Source: Icerya purchasi (lineage: Eukaryota; Arthropoda; Insecta; Hemiptera; Monophlebidae). From it: a stretch of 64,000 nt of DNA. The notes under the pieces are model-generated. The model ran no database searches and was not told the DNA's origin. It saw only the letters and a program-made list of their open reading frames with translations. This document shows positions 48,556-60,639 of this stretch, piece after piece. How positions within the stretch are numbered: position 1 is the first letter of the stretch; the number at the start of each line of letters is the position of its first letter. The stretch lies in assembly GCA_039619475.1 (NCBI GenBank), contig CM077115.1, forward strand, positions 223,371,291 to 223,435,290. Reading direction: 5' to 3'. The position numbers and the translations under genes were made by a program.

Positions 48556-50744
48556 GTTCCATATTATTTCTTAGATTTTCTTTTACTCGGTGGTCTCTTT
48601 TCTCGCTCGTTTGCCGCATTATCGGAGGGAATCATTTTATTCATGACACTTAAAAATCCGTCGTCGCGTTCATTTGGTGATTTTGCTGAAATATTAAGCA
48701 ACATTTCTTTTCCTTTTCTTTTTTCGTTTGTTTATAATTTCACAAATTAATGTAATAACCAGGGGAATGTACACAAGCAGGAGAACTTTTCTTTTTAAAG
48801 ACTTGAAAAGTATTTTTTTTTTTTTATACTTCGCCTAAAGTATTTTATACATTTTTGAGGAGACGGTCTTGAATGATTTCAGTTTTTTAAACGAACATAT
48901 TTAGCTTCAGCAAGTTTTAAAAGGCGAATTATTATCGAAAGCCTTCGTTGCGAACCCGCTGTAATTAGTGGGGAGATGCTGAAAATCCGGCCATTTCCAC
49001 TGTACAGCGAAATAAGTTAATCGACCGACCACGCTATTTAATTCGAAACCGTGTCTCGTAATTAAGCGATATTAATAAGGTATTTCGGGGGTATGCAAGA
49101 TCAGAAGGTAATGCCGTAGATCGGAAAGAGTGGCATCGATGCGCCAACCAATATCATCCAAATATCCGGCATATTCAAACACCGAGTACCGTGTTTGTCC
49201 CCTGTATAGGCAACAACAATGAGTATTTCGAGGAAGGATACCGGAATCACTGATTTTGCCTATCGTTAATTTTATGTTTAAGGAAATTACAAATAAGAAA
49301 AAAGATAAAGAAAGAATAACCTACGCGTGTGTTTTCCTTTTTTCTTTTTTTTTTTTCGGAAAATATCTCGCACCGCGAAAAGCGGTACAACCGCAATTCT
49401 GATTTCCACACTTCACGATCACGCTGACAGTTTTTCTTTCTAGAACCAATATCTAATTTCAGCTGATACATCAATGGTTCCACTCGAATCACCCCTCTCA
49501 GGCAGAAAAACTCGCCGACCAGGCCATAATGGTTATAGGCGCACCTGAAATACGGCTCAGCACATTATTTACACATTAGCCGGCGCGAACGCGTAATTCG
49601 GAAATTACAAAAATTACACAGTGTGGACGTTTAGCTTTCATTTTTATCACCTCAAGTTGGCTTTCCGTTTTTTTAATGGCGAGGGGGCTGTTGTGGGCCT
49701 ATTTTTTTGGGGGCGGGGGACAAAAACTTCCACTAAACATACCAGGCTAATCTAGAAACGAAACCGAACACAGTCTAACCTAGAACATTGAACTTGCCAT
49801 CATCGCAGGGAACGGCTGCGTTTTGTTCTACTTCGATAAGCGGCATGCAGATGAAAATAGCGCATGACGTTGTTGGCGAAGAGAAAGACACAATCGTGGC
49901 GGCGGATGCTGGTGGTGACCGCTAATCTGGCATACATAGACACGCGGAGACGGAAAGAAAGAGGAATTTATGTGGAGTTAAATAAATGGCAGACATGGTA
50001 TGTAATTTGGACAAGCGAACGAGAAACGTTATGCTTATATTACGTATTTAGAGCACGCAACATAATTATGCTCCGTACTAGCCTACATTGCAGTGACACA
50101 AACAGCTTGCATTTACATCGGCGTTATTACCGTGCGGCGCACATGTCGCTTACCTAATTCGGCTAATCGACTCATTTCACGAGATTACCGAATTCGTAAT
50201 GTTCTGCGAACCTTGAACGCAAGAAACAATATCAAACACGTAAGAGCAGCCGGCCTGTTCCGCGGTACTCCGGTCGCACCCTTTACGGTACTTGATAAAA
50301 ATGAGGCCAGTTGAGAATCAAGCAGATTTGCCTGTCGTACTTAAAGCGATTCGTAAACAAATTAACCTACAAGTCGACAGATTTTAATCGAAACAAAAAA
50401 CCAATTATGCCAAAATAATCTGTTACATCAGAACTGGCCTTTTTTTTCTTTTTTTTTAAATTTTTTGGCGCGTTAACCTGCTTTAGAAGATCAAAAAAAT
50501 TGCGTTTTTTTTTAATTTTTTAAATCGATAGATGAACTGCCGCCAAGAAGTCACAAATGTTAATTCGAAGTACTTTTGGAGATACAAAGCTCAAAGAAAA
50601 TGAGCGTCGAGCATGTGTACGCACATTCAGCCAGGCTCGGGCGCTGTTTTCGACCTGGTCTCTTCTACTCCGTTATAACAGTTATCTGTGCACGTGTTTC
50701 TACTTTGAGCTTTTGTTCAGCCAAGCTCAGGCGCTCTCCCCGTC
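48556..50744. other. Non-coding stretch
   Basis: No gene recognised. Several T or A runs are present, as is a GC-rich patch with G runs near 49700-49725 (GGGGGCGGGGGA). The interval 50560-50745 carries two copies of TTCAGCCA(G/A)GCTC about 94 bp apart, close to the start of the transposase remnant. Confidence 0.5.
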
Positions 50745-51480
50745 CTTCTATCGGTAAGAAGCGGCTAATGGAAGGTATCATAAAAAAGTTAACAATTTAT
50801 TAAGGTTTGGCAATTAGAAGAAATATTGATTCTGTCCGTAAAATGAAAAAAGCTGTGGTCAACGCTAGATCATTATAGCTAGACACAAATCCCCTCGACA
50901 CGAAAATTGTCCAACAAGCATCGATAGTTGGTGCGAATGAATGCACCAATCAACTACGATCTTTTAAGCATCCTGCTCGATTGATTGACGAAAAAAATTG
51001 AAAAGCACCTATCAAATGACGACCTTTTATCGAGAGATGATTAGGCAGTCACACGCAAAATTCAAACGAGTCATTCAACTCAATGCGCATCAATGCGAAG
51101 CACTTGCATTCCGGCCAAAAAGTCGTTGAAATAGCCGCCTACTGGGCTGCAGGCATGTTCAACGAAGGATACTCAGCGATATCGAATATCATGCAGTTGC
51201 TGCACTTGAATATTGGCCAGCAGTGCAAACTGTTTCCGCTGATACCGGCGACGAGCAACGGATCGAAAACGAGAACAGGCGCCCGTCACTTAGCACCAAT
51301 GGGGCTCGTACGGCTTGCAGGCTCGAACAAATGCATCAGAATGAGTTATCTAAGGAAGCAGACGGACTACCGTATGGGAACAGGAATAGAGCTGATTTGT
51401 CAATCATTGGCGTAAGAAACAAACATTTATATTCCTTCTTATTGAAAACTTTAAGACGCGTTTTCTCCAGTTTACATTTT
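50745..51480 (+). pseudogene. Mutator-like transposase (MULE-related) C-terminal remnant, broken by stops and frameshifts
   Basis: Read on the plus strand in successive frames, the segments are GKKRLMEGIIKKLTIY; a TAA at 50801-50803; GLAIRRNIDSVRKMKKAV; LRSFKHPARLID; LSNDDLLSR; LGSHTQNSNESFNS (51041-51082); then HLHSGQKVVEIAAYWAAGMF and NEGYSAISNIMQLLHLNIGQ. After a frameshift near 51225 come DEQRIENENRRPSLSTNGAR and ACRLEQMHQNELSKEADGLP, then YGNRNRAD. The order (YYGLAIRRN, CxxGxTQNxNESFNS, FNEG, EARxARRxEQ, EEAEGxxYGxGIAD) is that of the proteins annotated in insects and cnidarians as Mutator-like transposase domain proteins, from memory. A TGA at 51038-51040 replaces the expected Cys before the LGSHTQN block. 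The longest surviving frame starts at 51083. At least two stops and two frameshifts show it is dead; the upstream catalytic part is missing or unreadable. Confidence 0.75.
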
Positions 51481-52276
51481 TTCGATTTTTCTGAAAACTA
51501 AACGACTTATAGAATTGAAATTTATTCTCTTCAGCGTTGAATTTTCTTCTATATGAACTAACAAAATTGTTAAAAAAGTATTTTTACAAATATTTTACAC
51601 CACATAAAGTCATTTTTTTTTTTATTAAAAAAACACCTTTTCTTTTTAAGTTTGAAAAAGTCGATTATTCCCAATTATTTTTACTTTTTTTTTCAATTCA
51701 CCCAGAAGAAAAATGTATGATAATTGTAAATTTATTTGGTTTTTATGTTTCTGACAAGAATTACGCATCTTTCCCGCCACTTGCGAACTACAGTAGCAAA
51801 ACGGTCTAGGAAAAGGCTCATTGCTTTGCAGTTTATTATTATATCTACTTAATAAAAATTATTTACACACTTCAAATACATAAGAAAATATACTTAAAAG
51901 TTAGCTGGGCTAAGTTGTTTTTTTCTCTTCCAAAAAAAAAAAACCTTCAAAAAAGAGCTTTTTTAGGCCTTTTAAAGCAAAATCCCCCCTAGCTAGGGAC
52001 ATTAATTCAGCATAAGTGAAATTATTGGAAGTTACAATGTGCGGCAGCCAAGGGATATCTAAATAAAACACAATTAACTAATCAACTACACCACGATAGC
52101 TGAACTAGCCATTTTATTATTTTTATTTTAAAAAATTGTCTACCGCTTACGTTCAGTAATTTAAGTGAATTTTGTTTCATCAATTTACAGAGTTATTCGA
52201 TTTTCATTAGATTTTGTGCTAAAATGTTTAAACATGGTCTTACGATAAAATTTGGTTGGCGCAGGATAGGTGCTAA

Positions 52277-52730
52277 TTTTTTTTTTTACCCCCTTTAGTT
52301 TGCTACCAGAGAGCATTAGCCCAGCAAAAAGGAAAAGATGCATGGAATAGAATAGAAATTATATTTTTATTTTGTGGACAATGGAATCAAGGAACACCCC
52401 TAGGACAGGAACAACAGAGAGAATAGGCAGAGAAAGAACATAAGAGGCGTTGAAAGGAGACCAAGCTTTAAGAGATGATAATAAAGTAACTCACGCTCGC
52501 GAGATAAACTAGAGCACTCGAAGAGCACGTGATTCGCATCACAAACATACTGGGAACGTTCAGGATCCAATGAACAAAAGGGAGATGCAGCCAAGGAAAG
52601 GCGATTTAGAGAAAAAGGAAGGAGACTATGCGAGAAACGGAGGCGAGATAATTCAGTAAATTAAAACGTTAACCTTCGCTGATAGTGGTGGTGTTTCGAA
52701 AGAATAGGATCCGGTTTGGATCCCATTGGC
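52277..52730 (-). pseudogene. Best-preserved CDANHVLFECSS-type non-LTR C-terminus with 3' UTR and poly(A)
   Basis: On the minus strand a single frame from about 52657 to 52403 reads ELSRLRFSHSLLPSF, then SLAASPFCSLDPERS, then YVCDANHVLFECSSLSRE, then LKLGLLSTPL. These are the tether (RLRxxH) and the zinc-knuckle with Cys and His residues, the usual end of ORF2 in RNase H-bearing insect non-LTR elements. One stop lies just upstream of ELSRLR. The 3' UTR contains TTGCTGGGCTAATGCTCTCT and GGTAGC, homologous to the UTR at 41.7 and 33.8 kb, and ends GGGGGT plus an A tract (T run 52277-52287 on plus). This copy served as the reference for recognising the others. Confidence 0.8.
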
Positions 52731-52836
52731 GTACATTGAGATTTACAAAAATTTTACTCGCAGTGCTGGCTGAATGCCCCTAGTTGACTTGCACAAAAGC
52801 ACACAAAAAAAGTTGTGTAACGACATTAAAGAATAG

Positions 52837-52838
<2 letters not shown>

Positions 52839-52867
<29 letters not shown>
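52839..52867. repeat. (TA)n microsatellite at the edge of the foldback element
   Basis: About fourteen TA units, directly abutting the left arm of the palindrome at 52863-53492. Confidence 0.9.
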
Positions 52868-52871
<4 letters not shown>

Positions 52872-53492
52872 TACAACGTAATTCTTAGGCTACCCCCCAT
52901 TCGAAAAAATGTCCCAATTTTATGTAACGTTTGTTATATTTTGTAGGATTTTTGCTATTGTTATTTAAAAAACGTCACAATTTTATGTAATGAAATATAT
53001 AACGAAAAATGTAACGAAAAAATGTCTTAATTTTATATAACGGAAGGTAAATGTTAGAATAGGATTTTTGTGGTCATGTTATTTTTTGTGTGTGTTGATG
53101 CCAATAAGAATTACGTTGTAAATTTTGATCATATTTTATACAAAGTATAGAAGAGAAAGAGACAGGAATGAAAGCAGGAGGGGTCAAGGGGTTGTAACCC
53201 TTGACCCCTCTTGCTTTCCTTCTATACTTTGTATAAAATGATCCAAATTTACAAAACGTACTTCTTACTGGCATCAGCACAAAAAAAATAACATAATCAC
53301 AAAAATCCTATCCTAACATTTAACTATCATTATATAAAATTAAGATTTTGCTTCGTTACATATTTCGTTACATACAATTGTGACATTTTTTAAATAACAA
53401 TAACAAAAATCCTATAAAATATAACAAACGTTACATAAAATTAGGACATTTTTTCGAATGGGGGGCTTAAGAATTACGTTGTAATTAATATA
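52863..53492. mobile_element. 630-bp foldback (giant palindromic) element
   Basis: The left end TATATTAATTACAACGTAAT and the following TCTTA are exactly complementary to the right end TAAGAATTACGTTGTAATTA plus ATA. The two arms then stay complementary almost to the middle: ACCCCCCATTCGAAAAAATG pairs with CATTTTTTCGAATGGGGGGC at the far side. The axis is at about 53194/53195 inside GGTCAAGGGGTTGTAACCCT. Arms are about 330 and 300 bp, differing by small indels. Within each arm the word (A/G)TGTC..AATTTTATGTAA recurs about three times, a subterminal-repeat pattern. There is no coding potential. The structure fits a foldback/MITE-type DNA transposon; TA-rich flanks hide any target duplication. 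Confidence 0.8.
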
Positions 53493-55291
53493 TTTATTTA
53501 TTTGAGTTACTATGAATATTATTAACCTAGCGTAATGATAATTTTCCGTGCTAAGTTCTCTATTGAATTATCGTGTGTTGTCTGTGGGTTTCAACCAAAC
53601 TATCAGAAAAGATTACAGGTCGATTCGCGTTTATTGTAGTGCTCGAATAAAATTATCATTATATGCACTAGTTTAACTTGTAATTTCGTTAATCTGGCAA
53701 GTCTCATGTATTACGCGGAAGAGAGAGAGACTATCTTTTATTTGTCACACGGTACCACCCCTGTTACCCCGAAATTTATCATGTTCAGAAAACTACTTCG
53801 TCATCAGCGTTAAGTCTACCTTCAGTTTGCTTTAAAAAGTCCAACAGCAGATTATTCGAGTTTCGCGGCCATGCAATTTTGCCAACAACACGTTAATATT
53901 TAAAGGTCGAATTAAAATTCTCGCTATTTAACACATCTCTTGTATCGAAAAAGAAACGAAATGTAAGTGAAAAAAAAAAAACAAAAATAAAAAAACGAAT
54001 TAACAATAATTCGCTTACGTCGAATCAGCTTGAAAAATTAAAAATTATGATAATAATGCACACGAATTTTCAAATTAGCTGATAAGGACAGCAATTTTCT
54101 ACACCGATCAGTAAAGTGGAAAGTGTGAATGTATGTGCAATTTTAATAGGGCTTAACATTTTGGATGTAATAGGCTTTGTACTAATTTCATAATGAATTA
54201 ATTTATTATAAAAATTATTATTATTAAACAGCGACGACCAAATGAAACAGCAGTTCTCCCGGCTCGTTTATTTCGTTTATTACGAATATGCTCGGACTAT
54301 GGATGAAGAACGCTGTATCACAGAATAACGCGCGTTACGCACAAGTTGGCCACTGCAGTGTGGAATGTGTAATGTAGAATTTCCTGCGATTACCGTTCAT
54401 TTGCAACACCGGTCGCTGGAATAAGAACTGGTATATGAGAAATAATTCTTCGGTCTGATCGCTAAGCGGGCTTTTTTAAAAAACACATCTCGCGTATTTC
54501 AGCGATTTTTATTAAAAAATTTTCAAGTGTTCAAATACGTTTTAGCCGTGTTGTATGTTACACTCGTAATTTCTTTATTTACCACAATTTACGTCTTTAT
54601 TTTTTTTTTACTCGCTCTAATTAATATTATAGGTAATTATTTAATTCGTCCAAAGTTTCGGAAAGCTGTGGAGGCGATATTTTAATCAAAAGAAAGAAGA
54701 AATGGTGATTTAACCAACTTCAAAAAAAGAGAAGGGAAGTTATATATCCGTCGCGTAAATTTCTTTTTTACGCTTGCTCATTCATAACAACTTTTGCCCG
54801 CGTGAACTGATTGTAATGATTATTCATTTGAAAATGTACTAATCCAGTGGGTGAACCCATATAATAATATCAGCTCGATGAATATGGTGACACGCCGGGT
54901 AGAGTCATTAAATAGAATGTAAAAGCGGTCTCTCATTGCAGAAATTTTTAATAATTTAACAAACGTTATTTGTTAATGTTATTTACCGTGGAAACGTAAA
55001 TCGAGAGAGAAAAAAGTACTTTTTTTAATATGGGGCCGGAGAGCTCCGTGAATAAAATACAGGTTCGAATAAATAAAGCAAATCTGAAACGGCCATCATC
55101 TTTGATGGAAACACTATTACGTCTTTTTAACTTCGTATAACTTTTGACCACCCGGACTGAATCGAATGATATCTTTTGTTTATTCGAAAGCGTAAGGGGT
55201 GATCCCATATCAGTTCCAAAACTTTAATATAAAAACAGGAGTTTCTATTATGCTTCCTTTGCTTAATATAACCGAAAGAAAATTAGCCTAA
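53493..55291. other. AT-rich non-coding stretch
   Basis: No gene or recognised element. Confidence 0.6.
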
Positions 55292-55705
55292 AAATTTTCA
55301 TTAGAATATAACGAAAATATAAACACCTAAAATTTTAAAATTTTAAAATTAAACGATCGATGAACGCCATTAACTTAAAATATCACCAGTGTTAGTCTAT
55401 GCAGATTCGCATCTTTTGAAAGCACCAAAAGCGCCATTTATGAACTCATGATTGACCAAATTTGGACATTACTCCTAAAAACAAATACTCCCAACTTTAT
55501 ACGGTGCAGAAAGTTGCTACCATTTTAGGTTGTAATCGCTCAAAAGTATTTACATTAAAAATGGTAAAATAAAATAGTTTTAAAAAAAAAGAATTATATA
55601 TTTCGGTGTTACAATACATATGTATGTCAATGATTATTCCTAAACGACATCGGTGCCATATTCAAATTGCAACAATAATTAGAAACCATATTTTACCATA
55701 TTAAC
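55292..55705 (+). repeat. Decayed interspersed repeat, copy 1 (unnamed family)
   Basis: It aligns by eye over its whole length with 61658-62137. Shared words include AAATTTTCATTAGAATA, the TTAAAATTTTAAAATTAAACG segment (given in part), CCATTAACTTAAAATAT and AGCGCCATTTATGAACTCATG. Further shared words are ATTGACCAAATTTGGACATT and TTTTAGGTTGTAATCGCTCA. It has no coding potential in either copy and ends are not sharp, so it is an old transposable-element piece of unknown class. Confidence 0.6.
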
Positions 55706-55931
55706 TAAGAATATCGATACAATCACTGGTTTTCTATAAGTCAAGAATTAGGAACATCGAGAATATTTTAATTACAATATCCCTTTATTTTTATTTTGCC
55801 GTGTAAAATATGTATATTGTTATTTTAATTACCTTGTTCTTCAGACTACGTCTTGAAGTCTATTTTTCCCTTTAAAACTGTTTTAAATTATATTAGCAGT
55901 TGTGTCATGGTTGTATTTATACACTTCCAAT

Positions 55932-56006
55932 GTGCGACTGTGGGATTCGAACCCAGTTTTACTCAAACAAATCTAACTTGCTACGATGTGGTAGCTGAGA
56001 TTTTCT
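55932..56006 (-). ncRNA. tRNA-like remnant (B box and T arm)
   Basis: On the minus strand TGGGTTCGAATCCCA is a perfect tRNA T-arm with a consensus RNA polymerase III B box (GGTTCGAATCC, plus positions 55943-55953), followed by GTCGCACA in the acceptor position. The expected A box and anticodon arm upstream are not convincing (TCAGCTACCACATCGTAGC). It is either a tRNA pseudogene or a tRNA-derived SINE fragment. Confidence 0.3.
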
Positions 56007-57400
56007 TATTTGCCCGAATCTCTCTCATCATGCAGAGCTATTAGTTTGTTTTTTTTTTTTATTATTTCATCACAACTGACCAACTTTAGTGGTCATTTAG
56101 CGATTAATTTAATGTGATAAAGAAACTATCATTTTCAAAATGGTGTTTATTAAACCATTTTTTGTAAATCATTTGGTAAACTTGTCGATTATTTTCTAAC
56201 GAACAACCATAAATATAAGTCTATACTACGATAATGTACGGGTTTCCGTAGCATCACGGTGGTCGATGTCTGCTCCTTTCTAATTTGTGTGTGGTCGCTG
56301 CTTCCTCCTCCCCGCTGACTATTATTCTATTGTTAACTTAAATATCACAGAACCATGTTTCCATTAGGAACAAAAGAAGTAAAAAAAATACTCAATACTA
56401 ACACTAAAGTTTTATTACACTTGCCGTTTATTCTAAATTATCACAGAAAAACCTCTCACTAGTATCCGTGTTTCCCCATCAGATAGAAAATAGCCAAAGT
56501 AACGGGAAAAAAAGAGGAAAAAAAAACAACAAAAACACAACGCATCAACTATAAAATAATCGAGCAGCGACGACAAGGAATTATGACAAAAATACTCCTT
56601 CGAAAATATTAGTAATATTATTTTGACAACTAAAATATGCAGTCTGTTAAAGGACGGTGGCAACATAGAAAAAAAAGAAGGAAATGCTTAATATTATAGT
56701 TCCAAATCAAACCGCATCGGGAATAAAAGTTGAAAAAGTGATTCTTAGCCGCGTTATAAACTAACTCGTTCTTGTATTAACTTTAATTAAACTTAAATGT
56801 TTTTTTGTTGAAAAAATGATTAATTCAAATGTCGACCGTTTAATAATTCGTTTTTGTTATTTACGCGATTATTTTCTGTAAAGTTGTTTTATAATGTAAA
56901 AGACTACGCGTTTTTCAATAAGCGGTCTAGCTATTTCTATTCAGTAAATAGTTTGTAAAATGCGAAACATATTCAAATTATAAAATGAGCACGCAGTATA
57001 AGGAAGAAAAAATGTCTCACCGGCAACTAGTTTTTGACTCTCTAAACTCAAATCAGCTTCCTCCGGTAACAGCAAAATTACAAAAAAAAGAGGAAACAAA
57101 AAAGTCAAGTTTACGCACGAAACATTACGGAAGAAGTTTAAATACGCGGTTAATTCTAAATGAAATAGAGCGTTTTTGGAAAAAAAACAAACTCGATAAA
57201 CACACTATTTAACGAATTCACAATTTCAAAATGTGAAAAAACACCGGTAATAACGAAAAGAAATTTAAAAATTGACACGCACTAATACGAAACAATCTAC
57301 TTAATAAAACATTATTAAAGAACTGGAAAACTTTTAAAGCTTCGACTCTTGTATTATACCTTTATACGACATGGAAGAAAAATTCGTAACACAAAATAAT

Positions 57401-57431
57401 TAATGAATTAATTAATTAATTAATTAATGAG
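57401..57431. repeat. (TTAA)n tetranucleotide array
   Basis: Six TTAA/ATTA units in tandem. Confidence 0.9.
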
Positions 57432-57851
57432 GAGGAAAATACGAAAGAACATCGTTTGTTCCGTTGTGAAAATAAAATAACACTTCGTCAAAGCAAGTCG
57501 CACACAACAATACCCAGACTAAATACAGACACATGGGACCTCTCTTCCGTTAACCTTGAAACGAAACCACCGAACAGCTGTTTTACCGGCACCCACCATC
57601 ACCCTAAACAGCTGCTTCACTAACCTGAACCTCTAACCGATCTCTGAACCCTCGCGCTGCATGCTCCCGGCCGCCTCTCTGCCCAACCCGTTGATGATAC
57701 ATCGGCCAACGACGACGCAACAATTCAACAAGTGCCACATAAAAACTTGCCTTCCACTCTGATGCCTATATCATTCACTATTTGATTGACCCTTACATTC
57801 AACCGCAAAAGAAAAAAGAAAAAAAAATTGAATAATTTTTATACGTATGTA

Positions 57852-57908
57852 CATGTGTGTGTGTGTGTGTGTATCTGAGCGTATCGTCGGTGTATATATA
57901 TATATATA
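57852..57908. repeat. (GT)n and (TA)n microsatellites
   Basis: About ten GT units at 57854-57871 and eight TA units at 57892-57908. Confidence 0.9.
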
Positions 57909-58827
57909 GGTACATTAACAATACAAAGATGACTTTTTCGCTACAGTACACACGAATAAATCACCATAACCAAATTAAATATACCGGTATACAATTGTGT
58001 ACACGGCCTTAGACGAAAAAATCTGGAGTGCACTATACTATCCGGAATCTCGTTCATAACTGTCTATTTCTGCCACTCGTATAACTCTCGGATTAATATA
58101 CAAATATCGCGACATTAAAAGTAAATTGGAATATTAAGGGTTTCATTAATAGTTTTCTCCCTATTACCTCTATTACATGTACATATGTACATCGGAAGAT
58201 ATTACGAAATGTTAATGAATTTAAATTCCTTCAATATTCGGTCTTGGAAAACAACACAAGCTACGGGTACAAATTGTGAATTAGAAATTACGATAAACGA
58301 AAAAGAATGCAACTGCTCCGATTCTAATCGAAAAAATTTTAACGAATATACTGAATAATATACACGCACACACACTGGAGGGAATGCTAAATATTTTTTC
58401 CCTAAATATTTTAGTTGAATTGTATAATAGAAATTTCAATCGAATTTTGACTCGTTGAAAATCGCAATTCCATCGGTCAGCAGGGGATATATATAAACTA
58501 TTAGCAATAATAAAAAATTACCAAAACAATTAAAAATATAAGATTTATTAATTCAATAGTGCTCATAATACAGAAAAGAAGAAAAAAAACGGGAAAAAAA
58601 CATTACGTAAATTTTAAAATTTTGTTCTTATTTTTTCAGGCATTATATAATACAAAGTAGTATCATGGCGACGTAGCCGGAAGCGCAGCCAAATATAAAT
58701 GAATCGCGTGGCAGCTAATAAACGCTGTACGGCTCAATAGCTGCGTTTACCAGGTCTGACGCCGTTGCCACAGTTGTCTTGATCATCACTACCGCGTCAC
58801 TTTTGTTGTTTATAAAGTAAGTGTTGA

Positions 58828-58828
<1 letters not shown>

Positions 58829-58860
<32 letters not shown>

Positions 58861-58865
58861 TTTTG
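58829..58865. repeat. (TA)n followed by a T run
   Basis: About eleven TA units then thirteen T residues. Confidence 0.9.
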
Positions 58866-60570
58866 AAATTAAAAATATTGTTATTAATGTATTTTTTTAC
58901 CTTAATGCAAAGAATCATTTTTCTTCTAGGCTTTCTGATTTCCTTTTAAATCTTTCTTTTATCGTTTTTACATGAAAAATTAATAAATCGATCGCGGTAC
59001 ATCATTTTAAAATTTGCAAAGACATTTTCTTAAATCTTTGTAAGAACTACAAAAAGCGTCAAATCTGGAATACGTATTAGTTTACTCCCTTGGCGTCTCG
59101 AAAACAATACAGTGCCCATAGCCATGTTTACCTTGTGTGTGATGTACCCTTAAAATCTACATGTGAAGATTTTATGTGAATAATAATAATACGCTGGATT
59201 TGAAGATACAATTTAATTTGGTCGATCACTATAATTCTCTCTCTGTGGTAATGCATTTCGTTTCCGAATATTAAATTTTATTTATTTATTTTCATTGTGA
59301 AATAATGCGTGAAAATTAGTACTTTGAAAGATTTTTCTGGTAGGGAACTAAAATCGCATTTCGATAGAATATTCAAATAATTCTGAAAAATAATTTTATC
59401 GTTAAACGTAAAAATATTTTTGTCAACGACGATTGTACAAACGAACGGGTTTCACAAAGAACATTACGTTAAAAAGTCGATTTCGGCAATGATCGATTTA
59501 GAAACAACCACGTATTGACAGTCGCTTAAAGGTAAAAATGTTCTTCGTACCTGACACGGTCGATTACACAAGAATCGCGATAATTTATAAACGAAATACA
59601 CGTTAAATCGGATTACGAACGGAAATGATGAGAAAGTAAATCGTACACACGCTGCGCACGATATCAATCAACTAAATCAGTCGGTTCCCGGGATTACACT
59701 TTCAGTCGTCTCTGACACACTAGAGATCTACAGATATAAATAGTACGTAAAAATCCGCAGAAATGTGCAATGCATCATGGCGATGATAGCATTATTATTT
59801 ATTAAGGGGAAAGTAAATTAAAAATTGGAACGCCTTCAACGAAATTTGGCCTAAAGGTGCAACAGGAAAAGAAAAGCCCCCGAGCCGATTAAATCTGCCG
59901 CTCTAAGTAAATATTCGTGACCGACTGACTGCAGAGTGCGTCACACACGTGTGTACAGGAAAATGAAAAACGTGAGAAGTAGCAACGAACACGAGTCGTG
60001 ATTAATTACCGGATAATTAAACAACGATGGCCCTCGGCATCCGAGTTAATTGGAGTCTAAGTTAGAAAATCGGGCATTAGGTTATATAACGAAAAGATAG
60101 TAATCCGATACTTATTACGCGTTATCGGTTGTCCATATTCCGAACCTACAATTATAACAAAAAACTGTTCAATGACGTAAACGCGGGGCGTCCGCACTTT
60201 ATGGCCCCGGCCGCACTGGATAAATTTGCTAATGAACTTTTGGCGGTAAAAATTTACTTTCGTTTCTTTAATCCATTGTTTTCCAAAAATTTTGCATAGT
60301 TGTAAAAGCAGTTTATATATGTAACTAATTCTAACGCTACAGTTCTTTGATGATGTTGAAAAGAAAAGAACTTGTAAAAACTGTGCTCTATTGCATAATA
60401 TTATTGCTAGACGTTTCCCCCCGATGATGTAAGAAGACTGAAACGACGAAGACCGCAGGATCTTGTTTAAGCTCATCGGGTAGCTACCATGATGGGTGCT
60501 CCGCCCTTCATGTTTAATTTCATTCAAACGTATAGGCTAAATGCTTCCTTAATAGACAGTTCGTAACAGT

Positions 60571-60577
60571 ATATAAT

Positions 60578-60633
<56 letters not shown>
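60571..60633. repeat. Long (TA)n microsatellite
   Basis: About 28 TA units with two single-base interruptions. Confidence 0.95.

Positions 60634-60639
<6 letters not shown>

Noticed and set aside
51995..52110. Possible third copy of the 8.5-kb element 3' end (shared 16-mer CCACGATAGCTGAACT with 20.16 kb)
   Set aside because: Only one short exact match. Flanking alignment is too weak, and one 16-mer pair is expected by chance at this window size.
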